A program made the position numbers and the translations under genes. A DNA stretch of 64,000 nt from Centroberyx gerrardi (taxonomy: Eukaryota > Chordata > Actinopteri > Beryciformes > Berycidae). Positions within the stretch are counted from its first letter, which is position 1; every line of letters starts with the position of its first letter. The notes under the pieces were generated by a model. The model did no database searches and had not been told where the DNA came from. It saw nothing but the letters and a program-made list of their open reading frames with translations. The DNA is taken from NCBI RefSeq assembly GCF_048128805.1, contig NC_135998.1:15351656-15415655 (forward strand). The letters are read 5' to 3'. Of the stretch, positions 12,301-24,933 are shown in pieces.

Positions 12301-15300
12301 ATTGTACCTAAATTTGGTCCTGGGCAACGTAAACGTAACTCTTCTCAGCAACCAGGCAAAGTATGTGATCCTCCTTGAGTCTTGAAAAGCTCGAACAGGT
12401 TTAGACACTAGAGTTGTGTTTGCATGTTGTCAGCTCCTCATCTCCCCTGTGTCTTCCACTTATTTGTATAGATTTGCCTACAAAGATGAGTATGAGAAGT
12501 TCAAGCTTTGTATGACAATAATTCTGATGTTTGGCGCCATAACCTGCCTCTTCTTCCTCAATTATCGGTGAGTTAAATTCATCCCCTTAAGCATCTTTTT
12601 TTGTTGTCACTTCTCAAAATCTAAAGAATGGCTCAGTATTTTTTTTTCCTGTTTTTTTATTTCAGTGTCACCGATGAAATCTTCAACTTTTTGCTGGTTT
12701 GGTACTACTGCACATTGACCATAAGGGAAAGCATCCTCATGAGCAATGGCTCTAGGTGTGTAGTCTATAATCTCCTTTGATATAGTTAGATTAATTCAGA
12801 AGCACTTTTATTTTAGGGTTACAGTCAATTCACTTTCAATGCAGTCAATTGAAAATGTGAAGTGAAACAGCTAGAGCAATTGTTCTCAATTATTTCATTT
12901 ATAATAAAATCTATAAATTAAAAAAAAAAAAAAAAAGTTTTTCACTTTAGGGGTTTTGAAGATGATCTAGTTGCTGAATTAGTTTAATTGACTCTAACCC
13001 TGCTAAGTATGCAGTTGTAACTTGTTTCAGGTTTGTTTATTTTTTCTCTACTCTCTGTGCCCTGTTCCAGGATTAAAGGGTGGTGGGTGTCACACCATTA
13101 TGTGTCCACCTTTCTTTCAGGTGTTATGCTTACCTGGTAAGTTTTTTTTTGCCTTTAATCCCATTGATGTCGCATTGTTTCAGAAATGACATTTGAACAT
13201 TTGAACTTTGTCAGATGTGTAAGTAAGCACCTGTTAAGGCAATTAAGGCTATAAGTGTTAATTGCTTAATGTCACAAAGTGTTTTAATCCTCTCTTTTCT
13301 CGTAGGCCAGAGGGGCCGATGTATCAGATGTTCAGAAGCCAGTTCCTTGCTTTCTCCATCTATCAGAGTAAGAATTTTGAATGGATTTACTAGGCTGGGA
13401 CTGCTATGTGTCAAACAACAGACCTTCACAGCACGTTTAAGTCTATATAGAAATAACTTCTTGTTTAATGGAGTCTCACAAAAACACAAAACTACAGGCT
13501 TACAGCTTAACCCCCTTACTGGATATGTGCTATTGTTTTCCTAACTGGTTAGAACGTCATGCAAAGTGGGCACAGACCATTTGAATTTACTGTCATGTAC
13601 CATGGAAATAATTCTGTAAAATTTAACTTAATAACTAGAATAAGGTTAACTACACAAATCTGTAAATTCTGCATTAATGCATCCAGCAGGCAGTTTAACT
13701 GGCAATAGTCTTTCTTCTCTTCTCAAACCCCAGAGAGCACTGCAAACAGTTGTAAACTGTTTCAGATCGCTACTTCTGTTGTTTGCCTGTGGGCTCTCTG
13801 ATAATTGGGTGGCGAGGGTAACGTCACAAGGTCTATAATCGGACACAGTTTTGCAAACTCTGCTGAGATTTGCAATAAGTAAGAGTGAGATGCTAAGGCT
13901 CAACCAATAATACAAATATGAAGAAGTAGCCAGCACTCTCCCAAAAAAACAAACAAACATAATAATCTGTCTGTCTTGATGAACATGTTTCGGCTAGATC
14001 TTCCAGATGAGTAACTCGATACACAGAAATGTACAATTTATGCTAGAATTCAAAATTCTACTCCATAAGCCAGAAAAAAACAGCATTGGATGCCGACTCC
14101 AACATGTTCTCTCCATTTCCCATGTCAGGAGTGCAGACACTGTCATGCTGTGATACCAGGGGATACTTTTAACCGTCCTCATACAGGTCAAAGCATGAAG
14201 CTCAAGGACAGGATCACCTGTTGTTAGATATCTGTTGAAATGTCCTTGTGGGTCAGTAAAACCAGCAGGAAACTAAAAACCAGGATCTCGGAGCACAAAA
14301 GTACCATTCGCTGCAAGGATGAAAAATCTCCAGTTGATAGACATTTGAATCTGATGAAACACGATGTATACATGTGAATATTTCAATTATTTTGCACTGT
14401 ACTGGTGAAAAGCCCCAGCCAGGGAGGTGACACACCCAGCCTTACATGATGAGCTGAGACTAAATGGATTCATGTGTTGGACACGGTTCGCCCCAGGGGC
14501 CACAATGAAATCTTTCTCTCTTTTTTTTTGTGATTCTAGGCAAGATATGAATCATGGCATCCAGTGGTGTTTGTTTCTGGGTTAGGGGTGGAATTTCTAA
14601 TTGTACAAAACATTTCTATGTATTGAGATACTCATCTGGAAGATTTGTACATAATGTGTAAGAAAAAAATGACTTTTTACAAAATTCACGTAGGCGTTGG
14701 GGAACCTGTTTCAATACGATGGACTGAGCGCTTATGGGAGGTTGCTGTCCACATTTCATGGAAAAAGGAAAGAGGCACTTTTAGATGGGGATGTCAGATA
14801 GTAGATGCCACACTGTTAGCTAATAACTGATGCATTTATATTAAAACAATTCTGCTGTGGAACTCGTTTCTCACTGGAATAGAAAGGAAAGTATTATCGC
14901 CCTCTGGTGGTTGCATTCATTGCTGAGTATAAAAACATTGACTTCTCCATAGGGAATCTCATATAAAATGATTGTAATCATTCATGGTACATTAAAGGAA
15001 AACTATGGGTTTCTGCAGGGTTTTCCTTGTTTTGTCTGATTGAAAACAGAGAAATAAAGTTCAAAATTATCTTCAATTTTCTGTCCATCATCTTACATGG
15101 TTGACTGTGATGCATTATAATTTATATATATGTTTTTGTAATCCATTTGTGTTCCAGGCTTTGTTCAGTTCCTCCAGTATTACTACCAGAGTGGTTGCTT
15201 ATACAGGTTGCGAGCTTTGGGAGAGAGAAATCAGCTGGATCTCACAGTGGGTAAGTCGTGTGCTATTTCTGGTTGTAGTCATTTCAATTCTTTGAACTCC

Positions 15301-17466
15301 TCAGACATCTGCAGCACCATGTCTGGAAAAATAGGGGAAAGGTGAGGTGTGGAGAAAGTTGTTAGACATCAGTGTGCGGAGTTACAGATGTCGGAATAAC
15401 TTGGGAAAGACCTCACTGAATTATGTCCACATTTCTGATTATTGCACATAGACATCTGAGCAACAAGACATCCATTTTCCAAGCATTTCCACATACACTG
15501 TGTCATTTTATGCTAAGGTTTTATGCCACTGTTACAATATTTCTGTGTTTCTGCAGAGGGATTTCAATCCTGGATGTGGAGAGGCCTCACTTTTCTTTTG
15601 CCTTTCCTCTTTTTTGGCCATGTAAGTTAAAACTTACAACACTTTTCTAGTTTTCTTCCTCTACTACTACTATTTTTCTGAAATGTCAAGCTACTTTTTC
15701 ATTAGTAGCCTTATTCTGTTGTTTTTGTCATAGTAGTTTTAAAATTGTGATATGTTTTAAATCAGGAGGAAATTAGTTAAACTCCTTGGATGAGGGCAGC
15801 AAAAGTTTGTATCAGACAGCCTGTATGTGTGTTTTTATACAGACACAGGGGAAAAGTAACAACAACCTGAAAAGCCAATGTGTTTTTACTAAATTAAGTT
15901 ACAGTGCATTGTAAACAGAAGTACCACAACACATTTTACACACGCACTGAAAACGACACAGGAAGTATATAAAGAAGTCACAAATAACTAATACAAACAC
16001 ACAAAAGAACAAAACAAGCAACATTTATCAAACACTACAAATAACAATGTGTGTGTGAGAGACAGAACTGAACTGGGGACTGAAAGAGATAAGTTGATGC
16101 TTTAGAAGGGAGATGAGGATCAGGACAGAAAATGATTGCAGTTCCAGAGTGTGTAGTTACGTTAATGGAAGATACTGTCTCCTTGTCCTTTACAGTTCTG
16201 GCAGCTGTACAACTCGGTGACCCTGTTTCGCTTGGCAGGGCACGAGGACTGTAAGGAGTGGCAGGTAAGGATCGCTGACCCACTGCATGAACCTCACACA
16301 CACCTGCCAAGTAGGGATGGGATGATATGCTTCTCTCACGATACAATTTGATATGCGATATGGGGTTCGCGATTCAATACAACCATGATATGATGTGATA
16401 AATAAAAGTTCAATGACACCAAAGTATGACTGTGCAGAATTATGGTTATTTCTGAGCCACAAATCTTTCTAGCGATGGCATTGGCTTGCTAGAATGTAAA
16501 CAGCAATTTAAAAATGTCATTACAAAGTGCAAATAATATAATTTAGATGCAGAGCTTGTGAAATTGTGATGGGCAAGCCGTCTCATTTGTGATTACTAGA
16601 GCAGAATAAAATTGAGCTAATATTGCGAATCATTTTTCTGCCCCACGATACGTATTGTCACTTTTTTATATTGCGATATATTGTCCCATCCATACTGTCA
16701 AGGCAGAGGAGAAGTAGAAGTTGGGCGCACTGCTTAATCCCACTCATGAATACCTTGCAAACAAGTTGCTTTTTAAAATCATTTGTGGGTTAAGAAAGTT
16801 TACCTGCCTCACTGTTGTGTATACATGGGTGAACTAAGACTGGAGAACTGGGTCCAGCATTGTTAAGATAGTGAACTCTGCCTGTCAAGTCCTGTGTATA
16901 GCTGCATTTGGCACAGGACATTTTGTCATGGTTATAAGCCTTTTTAATGATTTGCAGCACATGCTCCCTGTTTATTATAGGTCACACTAAATGACAAACA
17001 GGAATAGTCCACACATATTGCTTGATTTGAATGTAGTCAAAAGCATAAGCTATAGAGCTTAAAAAACAATAATAACATTTGAAATTGCTACGGTGAACGT
17101 CACACTTCTATGTGAATCTAAGCTCTCCAAAGTATGGAAGTGTGTTTTTAGACGTTCTCAATGTAGTTCTGTGGTAGCAATGTGTCGAGACTGTAGTAAT
17201 TGTAAGAAAACGCATGATGTTGAGATTTTGAGGAAAGTGTGTCCTCTAGCCCTACAACATTTCAAAATATAGAAATGGCTACAGATACAGAAATGCATGT
17301 CATGATTTGTCTTGGAACGAAACGCTGACATTTGTCTTTTTTCTTTCAGGTATTTATGCTGGCACTGACGTTTCTCGTCTTGTTCCTGGGGAATTTTCTC
17401 ACCACGTTAAAAGTTGTTCACCAAAAAGTTCAGAAAAACCAAGAAAAGGTGCAAAAAAAGGACTGA
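8964..17466 (+). CDS. tmem120b: Transmembrane protein 120B
   Basis: Multipass protein of the inner nuclear membrane/ER, implicated with TMEM120A in adipocyte differentiation. Exons: 8964-9026, 11489-11607, 12087-12203, 12301-12360, 12472-12567, 12666-12755, 13071-13136, 13306-13367, 15158-15250, 15557-15621, 16196-16264, 17350-17466. All introns are GT-AG and phase-consistent, giving 338 residues (human 339). The N-terminal ~100 residues are a coiled coil ([17 protein letters not shown]). Then come the family signature [20 protein letters not shown] and a six-helix membrane domain with [40 protein letters not shown] and [20 protein letters not shown]. The tail is basic and short. [11 protein letters not shown] and position beside rhof favour the B paralogue over tmem120a. 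Introns 1 and 8 carry repeats, including a Penelope-like remnant, and intron 11 a hAT-like MITE. Confidence 0.97.
9295..9357. repeat. (TG)n microsatellite in tmem120b intron 1
   Basis: Long TG run with a few interruptions (CTG, ATG) towards its right end. Multiple GCTAGC/AACGTTAGC strings lie around it (9363-9605), a simple-sequence texture often seen in fish introns. Confidence 0.9.
10211..10450. mobile_element. Short inverted-repeat element in tmem120b intron 1
   Basis: GACCTCCGCCAAGG (10211-10224) is repeated in perfect inverted orientation as CCTTGGCGGAGGTC (10415-10428). Between them lie TGTTTGTTTGTCTG-type repeats and the text typical of a widespread fish repeat (GGATTACGGAAAAACTAC). 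The left end can itself fold (CCTCC-GCCAA-GGAGG). The tail CGCTCTCCGAGTGC recurs in such elements as I remember them. I take it as a non-autonomous DNA element but cannot name the family with confidence. Confidence 0.55.
13997..14645 (+). mobile_element. Penelope-like element remnant (GIY-YIG end)
   Basis: Inside tmem120b intron 8. Broken coding text on the plus strand at about 14200-14530 resembles the C-terminal GIY-YIG endonuclease region of Penelope-like retroelements, for example [33 protein letters not shown] and the closing [17 protein letters not shown]. The remnant is bounded by an inverted repeat: TCTTCCAGATGAGTA (from 13999) against TACTCATCTGGAAGA (from 14629), with similarity extending inward about 45 bases. 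This looks like the terminal-repeat arrangement of this group. The piece is short and has several breaks. It is a fossil of moderate age. Confidence 0.6.
14898..14910 (-). promoter_or_regulatory. CTCF-like motif in tmem120b intron 8
   Basis: The minus strand reads CCACCAGAGGGCG, a full match to the CTCF core. It lies about 250 bases beyond the Penelope-like remnant. Confidence 0.3.
16312..16694. mobile_element. hAT-like MITE in tmem120b intron 11
   Basis: The element begins TAGGGATGGGATGATAT and ends ATATTGTCCCATCCATA, imperfect terminal inverted repeats. It is flanked by CTGCCAAG (16304-16311) and CTGTCAAG (16695-16702), an 8-base target duplication with one difference, as expected of hAT transposition. 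The interior has the CACGATAC/GCGATAT motifs typical of this abundant fish repeat. It carries no coding capacity. A related copy starts at 60920. Confidence 0.75.
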
Positions 17467-19935
17467 GAACGAGCCTTTAAGAGACGGCTCAGATTCTCCA
17501 AACGGCCAGTAACTCTGAAGCAAAACTACGACACGCACAATCGCTCGATAGACTGACCACAGTAGGACCGGGCCGGGGAAGACGAAGCTGAAACCAGTTC
17601 CTCTCAGGCTCCGATGACAGCAGCAACATCCAGCCAAAGCATTTGGTGAATGGGCTTTTGCTTTCTAATGACTTGTTGTTGTCCGTGCTGCACACTCAAT
17701 CACAACAAAAAGTGGCGTTCACCTGACAGATGAACCACTTGAAATCCTTAACAGTTTGTTGCTCTATCATGTAGATATAAAGTGATTGGACAGAATGTGT
17801 TTTATTTGGGTGTTTATGTTTGTGTCAGTGCATGAACTTTGTAAGAGAGCCTTTTGTTCAAACGATATGCAACTAAAAGAGAGTAAGGTAGCATCGATTC
17901 ATCAGAACAGTATAGTTTGCCTTTGAAGACCCAAGTCTGTCATGTAGATGCTTCATACTTCTGTGAAGTAGTAGTGGTCAAACTATCTCTCTGGGTAAAA
18001 CTAATTTGAATACGTACAACATGGCACAGCGTTTCATTATTTGTATCTCCTAACTTTTTTATATGTGTAGTGCTTAACTCCCCTATTGTGCTTTTTCAGT
18101 GTTAAACCTTTTTTTTTTTTTTTTTTCTTGAAAATGACAAATGTGGGTCCAGAACTTTGAATACACCAAATCAGACTTACACAGAAACTGGATCGCTGCC
18201 CACCACCACCTTACTGTCAAGCGTTGGAGCCTCAGAGAAAATTCACCCCTCTGGTGCAGTTTTTTCTGTGGCAGTGTGAGCTGGTGCCATTGCTGTCCAT
18301 CTGCCATACAGGAGTCAGTGGCAGCAGCTTATTGTTGAATATTTTCTGGGGTTTTTTGGGTTATTTTTCGGGGTCCTTGACAGAGCGGGGGCCGGCAACA
18401 CTGTTACTCCCTTCAGGCGGTGGTCACAAAAACCATAGATTTTTTTTTTGTACAATTTAAAGCCTAATCCTGGTTATCTAAACTATGACTGTCTCCAAAC
18501 CCTTAGCTAACTGTTGCTCCCAGTGAAGACTGAAGGACATCTTCATTTTAAGTCCTTCCTAGCAGCAACTGTACATCTTATGTTGCTCTGTTGTCATTAT
18601 CATGATGCTAGTAAATGATAATTTATACGCAAGTTATTTTTCTCTAACGGTCTAAACCTTGCTGCTGGTGGTGAAATGGCTTCAGGCTTATTAAACATTT
18701 TACCACAAAGACCTGAGGTCAGAGGAACTGTTGAAATCCAGTTTAAAACTTAAAGTGCATATACAGTTTTTTGCATTTATGATTTACTGTGTGGGGGAAA
18801 AAAACAAACATGCTGGTAGTTCCCATCTGTTGTTTTGTTGCAGAAGTTTATTATGATCAAAATGCTGCTATTGGCACTGGTACTGTAAGACTATTATTCA
18901 GAATGACGACAAAAATGTGCTGGATTATTGTTTTCGTAATTTCCAACTAACATACATTATTAAATGTCTAAAAAATTAACTATGGCCAAATCTTGAGCTT
19001 TTGCTCCAGTTCAATGTAGTTTTATCTGGTTTGTGCTTCATACTTGGTCTGTAGTATTAGACAAGTTTTTGGGGGTTTTTTTTATCAAGAATTCAGATGG
19101 GCTCCACTGAGTTGATCTGAATAGCTGTAGTAGTGGCGGGTCTCTAATGCCTTATTCTCCCTGTAGCCTGTCACAACTGAAATGTCTCGTTGGTTTGTTT
19201 TGAAAATCCAAAGACCTTAGTGTTAGATCTGTCCTCCTTTTTCAGAATGCATTCTGCTCTTTAAGAGAAACACACTATTTATATGTCACTTTTATTGGGT
19301 AAAGTCGAAGCATGTTGAGTTACAAACCAAAATGTTACATTTGACGAGAGCTGCCACAATGCACAAAAGAACTTGATTTCCTCATTTATATGTATAAAAA
19401 TGTAGCTGATGTTAAAATGTCATCATGTTCACCATGGATCATTCACCTCAAGACTGCAACTGGTGCCTGAACATGATCAATAACAAGAGACAATTGACGA
19501 TTTCGCATTCTGTGTACATTGTTGTAAAAAAAATAATAAAACACCTGATAAAAGATTGCGGGCATTTTCTGTGTCTCTTGTGCATCAGATTCAAAACGAT
19601 TTACAGCAAAGAAGGTTTTTATTTCAGTGTTGTGCCTTTAATCTGCTTGGTGACAAGAAGTCTGCAGCTGCTTTAGACACATGAGGGGGTTTCAACACTA
19701 GTGGGCGCTGTTGGTAAAGATAAGAGACCTGCTGCATGCTGGCACTGCCGAAAAAGAGGAAATATTGTCCAGTGCCTTCTGTTTACCAAAACTCACGGCA
19801 ATGCTTAACTGCTGGAAACCTCCTCAGTGTTACATTCAGTTATATTTGTTGACAAAATGTCACTGGAAATGAGCCAACCCTATTGAATTAATATTCTCCC
19901 TGTGCTAATAAAGATATTTGCTCAAGGCTGTTGAA
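17467..19935 (+). other. tmem120b: tmem120b 3' UTR
   Basis: About 2.4 kb of non-coding sequence after the stop, ending near an AATAAA at 19907-19912. Another AATAAA near 19536 could give a shorter form. A poly-T stretch is at 18110-18126. A CTCF-like motif lies at 19695-19709. No credible coding frame was found. Confidence 0.6.
19695..19709 (+). promoter_or_regulatory. CTCF-like motif near the tmem120b/rhof boundary
   Basis: ACACTAGTGGGCGCT differs from the canonical CTCF core (CCACTAGGGGGCGCT) at two positions. It lies between two convergent genes. Binding is not shown by sequence alone. Confidence 0.35.
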
Positions 19936-20698
19936 GACACTTTTAAATCTTGAATTTGTTTCTTTTTTTGAGCTGTAACATCCATTTTCAAGGCAGTTTG
20001 TTTTCTCAGCAACAGCCTATAACCTCTCGGACAGGTTTGTATCATTTGAATTGACACTGGAAGGCATCCGGTAGGCTATACTGTTGCCAGTCAGGATCGA
20101 GAATTTGCACTTTATTGCATTCAATAATTAATTAATTCAAATTCATTCAGCAAATACTTTTTTATACATAGCACATAGCACTATTCACATCCTGAACATA
20201 CGTCTATTTGTAAACAAAATATGAAAACCTACTAAATAAAAAAATGACACCTTTTAAAAAAGAACAACATTTTCATATAAAAGGAAAAAGTTATTGACAG
20301 AAGGCAAAAAAAAATACCACTTTGATGTAAATATTGCAGATTGATATAAGAATAATTATCTTGTCATGGGACTTTGAAAAGTACAAAACATCCCTACTGC
20401 AAGATCTGCTGTTCATTGTTCTTGCGTAATTGTCCAAGTCTCTCCAGCTTCGTCATCAGAGGCACCTTCCTGTGACTGAGGGGGGATGAGCTGATGACTC
20501 AGCGAGGCCCAAAAAGACGTAGGGAGTATTTTCTGAACCTGAGGTCGTATGGCCGATGTCACATCTGTTCAGGGCACCCAGAAATATTTGCAGAGCACCT
20601 CTGGTCTCTGAACGTCCAGCCGCTCTGAGTGTAAGTGTATGATGTGGTTGGAAATGAACCCGTCACACCTGAGTCCTCTGTCCTTGCTGAGTTTGACC
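19936..20698 (-). other. rhof: rhof 3' UTR and convergent tmem120b/rhof boundary
   Basis: The minus-strand rhof transcript probably ends near AATAAA at 20116-20111 (TTTATT on plus). That is only about 200 bases from the tmem120b signal on the other strand, so the two genes converge tail to tail with very little space. No reading frame of interest is present. Confidence 0.5.
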
Positions 20699-21608
20699 TC
20701 ACAAAACGACACAATACCTTTTCCTCTTACTCTGTCTTTGCTTGCGGTTGACTGCCAAAGCCTTTTTGGTGGCCTCTTTGAAAATTTCCTCCACGTTCTC
20801 CTGATACTTAGCTGAACACTCCAGATATAGTTCAGCGTTCATCAGCTGCCGGGTCTCCTCGCCCTGCAAGCACAATTATTATTACAGAATTAAATTAGAA
20901 TATTTTGACTGTTACAGTAGAAGAAGGAAAAATCTATATTAGTTGTCTTTAACTTAAAAATGGCAGTAAAATAAAAGAAAAAAACACTACATTTGGCCAG
21001 GAATTTCTTACAATTAAATAGCAATACAGCTGCATATTGCACTGGACGCCCTGTAAGATCGAGATAAAAGCTCTATTTCCATACATGAATAAAACATCCG
21101 CACACTTCTCATTCACTCACCTGTATGTAAGTGATGGGATCCTGATTCATGGCCTTCAGCTTCCTGGCGCACTCCTTATCCTTCCTAAGATCAATCTTGC
21201 AGCCAATCAGGACAACGGGGACGTCCCGGCAGAAGTGCTTCACCTCTGGGTGCCACTGGGTGAAAAAGATAACTTGTCATGTCCACTCTCATTAACATTA
21301 CGTTGTTTGACAGCATTTTTTTCCTGTGATATTCTCATTGTTTGTATGCAGGCATTGGGATTTCCTATAAGAGAGAGAGTCCCAGCACTGGTCTGGTTTT
21401 TGAGGCGCACCTGCATGGGGTCAATGTTTACATGCAGGCTGAGTCACATGAGTTAATCGGAGCTAAAGGAATGTACACATATCAATCTCTAACACGTCAG
21501 TCTCTAACAATCATTTATCCGACTAAACTGTTTCTAACCCGAAACTAAACAGTGACGTTCCACAGTCACTCTCTTGTTTCTCAGGAGCCTTTTGTTGGAT
21601 CGGCAGCG

Positions 21609-21650
<42 letters not shown>

Positions 21651-23450
21651 CACTCGGTGCCTTGTTCATACAGTGTGGCTGTGATTACCTTGATCAGGAC
21701 ATTCTCAAAGCTGGTGGGGTTCGTCACGTCATAGCAGACTAACACCAGGTTGGCTTCCTGGTAAGAGAGCGGCCTTAGCCGGTCATAGTCATCCTGTCCT
21801 GAAAGAAATAAGCACATATATGTTAACGGTTAAACTTGAATATGAACAAAGAGATAATCAACAGTTTAGGGGTGGAAATGGACAGAAGAACTAACTAAAA
21901 CCCAGTCTGCGTTGGATGCAACAGTCTGAACTTAAAGCTATATAATGCTGGGGTAGATGTATAAAACCACATCCTGGTTTCAACATCCTTTTCCGCTTAA
22001 GTAAGGATCCTCGCTGCAATTATACACAAAGATAAGCTGCTAACTCATTGTGTCATGGGCTTTCCTGGATATGAAATGACTCTAGAGACTATAGTTAGTT
22101 CAAGTAGGATCTTCATGTTTCTGCCTCTAGAGATAGTTTCCTCACACCCAGCCCTAATAAGGGCCTGTGGCTTAGAGGAAACTAATTCAGCAGTTTGAAA
22201 TCATGGTCAATACAAAGGAAATGAAAATACTCATACATCAGCATATCATCAACTTGAGCTATTTAACCGGCTTATATTAGGAGGTTTTATTTTGTTTTAC
22301 TTACTTATTTTTGCCTTTTTATTCAATTTACCAAACACTTCTAACCCTAACCCTTAACAATGTAGGGAAAAGTATTTAATTCGCTTCTAAAGTTAATTCA
22401 TAGATGGCTTGTTAGTAGTTAGTATTATGCAAACTTCTGTTTAGCTCCTAAAAGACAATGATGCACAGGCGCTAACCACAGAGTTTCTCTTCACATCGAC
22501 CTTTACCACTTCCTCTGTCAGAGGTGTTTGCAGCCGCTGCCTACAGGACAAGGTTAAAACGAGATAAAGAATTAACACACAGTAGAGTCGCCTGTGTTGA
22601 ATGTCTCAAAAGATATAAAATTGTTTTCTCCTGTAATCATGTCATTATCGACCTCTGACTCATTATACACACTCTTTATCTGAAGGTTCACACGCTGTTG
22701 AGCAACAGTCCTATCCAGTTACATCCAACCAGCGCCAACGGAGCATGCTCCACACCCCGATGTCTTTCCACATACTGTTCCTGCCTGCTGCGACAGAACC
22801 AAGACCTGTAACTGATCTGCTGAACTGGTGTTCATCGTGCTCGTGTGTTTGACAGGGAGTCTTACCAGCTGTGTCATACAGGTTCAGCTTGATCTCTTTT
22901 CCTCCATGAGAGATAGTGGTGACATACTTTTCAAACACTGATGGGGCATATTTCTGTGTTTGACAAACAAAAGGAAGAAATCAGTTTTATGATACGGCTA
23001 TATATTGCTTTTATTTAACATCATACTGCCGCTCCATATTGTCTAATAGTTCAATTGTATTAGAAAATGTGGTATAATCTTTGGAAATTGAGCTCACATC
23101 ATTTTGAGATGTTAAATTAATAGATTAAATTAATTAAATCATATATTAAATCATGTAGCCTATTCTGATAAACATATTAAATCATGCTTATCAAAAAGGG
23201 CAAAGTTCAAAATGTCATTTCACCCTTTTCACAATTATGGTCAGAAACACACACACTGCTGTACTAAAACAAATGAACATACGGAGATTGTTCATGACAT
23301 GTTAGCTCTTCTTACCTCTGGAAAATCGCCTTTGGCATAAACCATGAGAAGAGAGGTTTTCCCACAGCCTCCATCTCCCACAACGACAATTTTGAGTTCT
23401 TCTCCCTTTTTCATGGTGCCATTACCAGTGACACGACTGTTGTGTGTCAT
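20699..23450 (-). CDS. rhof: Rho GTPase RhoF (Rif)
   Basis: Small Rho-family GTPase that drives filopodium formation through formins. Minus-strand exons: 23450-23316 (ATG 23450), 22953-22866, 21798-21689, 21255-21121, 20863-20699 (stop 20701-20699). They total 633 bases, or 210 residues (human 211). Motifs: P-loop [14 protein letters not shown] (from residue 25), effector region [10 protein letters not shown], switch [21 protein letters not shown], guanine-base motif GCKIDLRKD, and [15 protein letters not shown] polybasic tail and CVVL box end the protein. The terminal leucine predicts geranylgeranylation. The N-terminal extension before the P-loop (about 18 residues) is characteristic of RhoD/RhoF, and the location between tmem120b and setd1b identifies it as RhoF. 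All key nucleotide-binding residues are present. Confidence 0.96.
21611..21649. repeat. (CA)n microsatellite in rhof intron 3
   Basis: About 19 uninterrupted CA units within the intron between the third and fourth rhof exons. Confidence 0.95.
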
Positions 23451-23862
23451 GTCGCCTCAAAACAATCCAAGCAGTGCCAGACAGAACAGGGCTGAAGTCA
23501 CTCTCTCCAGATATTAGGTTAAATACATGGCAAAGCCTGATGAATGAATTGGGAAAGGCTGAGATGATTTACAGACCGTGTCAAGAGAGAGGAACAGACC
23601 AGCCTCATGTTTTACCAGGTATCTCATTCTGTTCACCACCACTTCCTGTTCCTGTCACACTCAAGTTGTTTCCAGTTGACCCCAAACGCTTCTCTCTCTT
23701 GTCTCCTCATCAGTTTGCTCACTGAAAGCATCTCTGTTACAACAGAACAGCAGCTGAGCTGCAGATGTAGAGCAGTTGAGTCTGGACGCTCTTACTTCCT
23801 CTATTGCATGCTGGCCTGTTTCATTTCTGGGCGGGTTCTCAATCTGAAGTACTGCCTCTATT

Positions 23863-23896
<34 letters not shown>

Positions 23897-24902
23897 AGTT
23901 TACAGAATTTACATCTTTACAGCTTAAGACAATTAAGTCAGTCTATGTTAACATGAACAACTATTGGAGATTTAAGGTTTCTCATCTGTGAACGGCCTGG
24001 AGCTCCACTGACAATGAATGGTAGACTGAGGATGTGTTCACACAATGTTTGTCTAAGCTTTTACATGTAAATGAACTCTTTACTTTGGTAAACAGAAACT
24101 AAACTGATGCCAGCCTCTCTTCTTATAAGTGCAGCACAAATGATAACATGATTGCAGCTCAAAGGAGGCAGACTTGACTCCAAACTCTAAAACAGTTGCT
24201 TCACTATGCATGTAAATACATTTTTATTTTAGGTTGTCCATCTTTTTTTTTTTCAGGCATGGATGTTTGAATTACTGTGGATTTCCATTATCATAGTAGT
24301 AGTAGTAATTAGTATTAATGATAATAATAAATAGGGTTTCACACTCATAAAGAGAAAATACACTCAATATTGTAATCCATGAGAAGCAGAAATTTAAAAC
24401 GTACAGACCATTTTAATATATAGTAGATATATATATTCCATGAATGTATAAAATGTAAGTCAGTCTTGGCCTCTAAATAAATCTGTGGATAAGCATACGA
24501 TTACATAATTTACAACATTCACAGTATTTGGCCACCTGATATTTTCGGTTTAGATCTTAATGGTGGGATGATGTTGCAAATTAAAGTTGTTTTTGTTTTA
24601 TTTATTTTTTTTAAATAAACCCTAAATTATCTCCCTTTTGTGTGAATTTCGTGAATGGTGTGGGTATTTACAATGAAAGATGGTGGATCCCACTGTTGTT
24701 CAATATGGCTGCACATCAGAATGACATCACAGATTGGGTGTCAGGACAAACTATTCTCTTCTGTTCCAGGGAACATTTTCCCCATCATGGAAACAGTCAA
24801 ACAACATTGCTATCTTATCACCTTAGCAACAATCTAAATGTCCATACTCAAGGGGCTAGGGGTCAAATTCAACGGCATGTAACCCTGCCTTGATCTGGAT
24901 AC

Positions 24903-24933
<31 letters not shown>

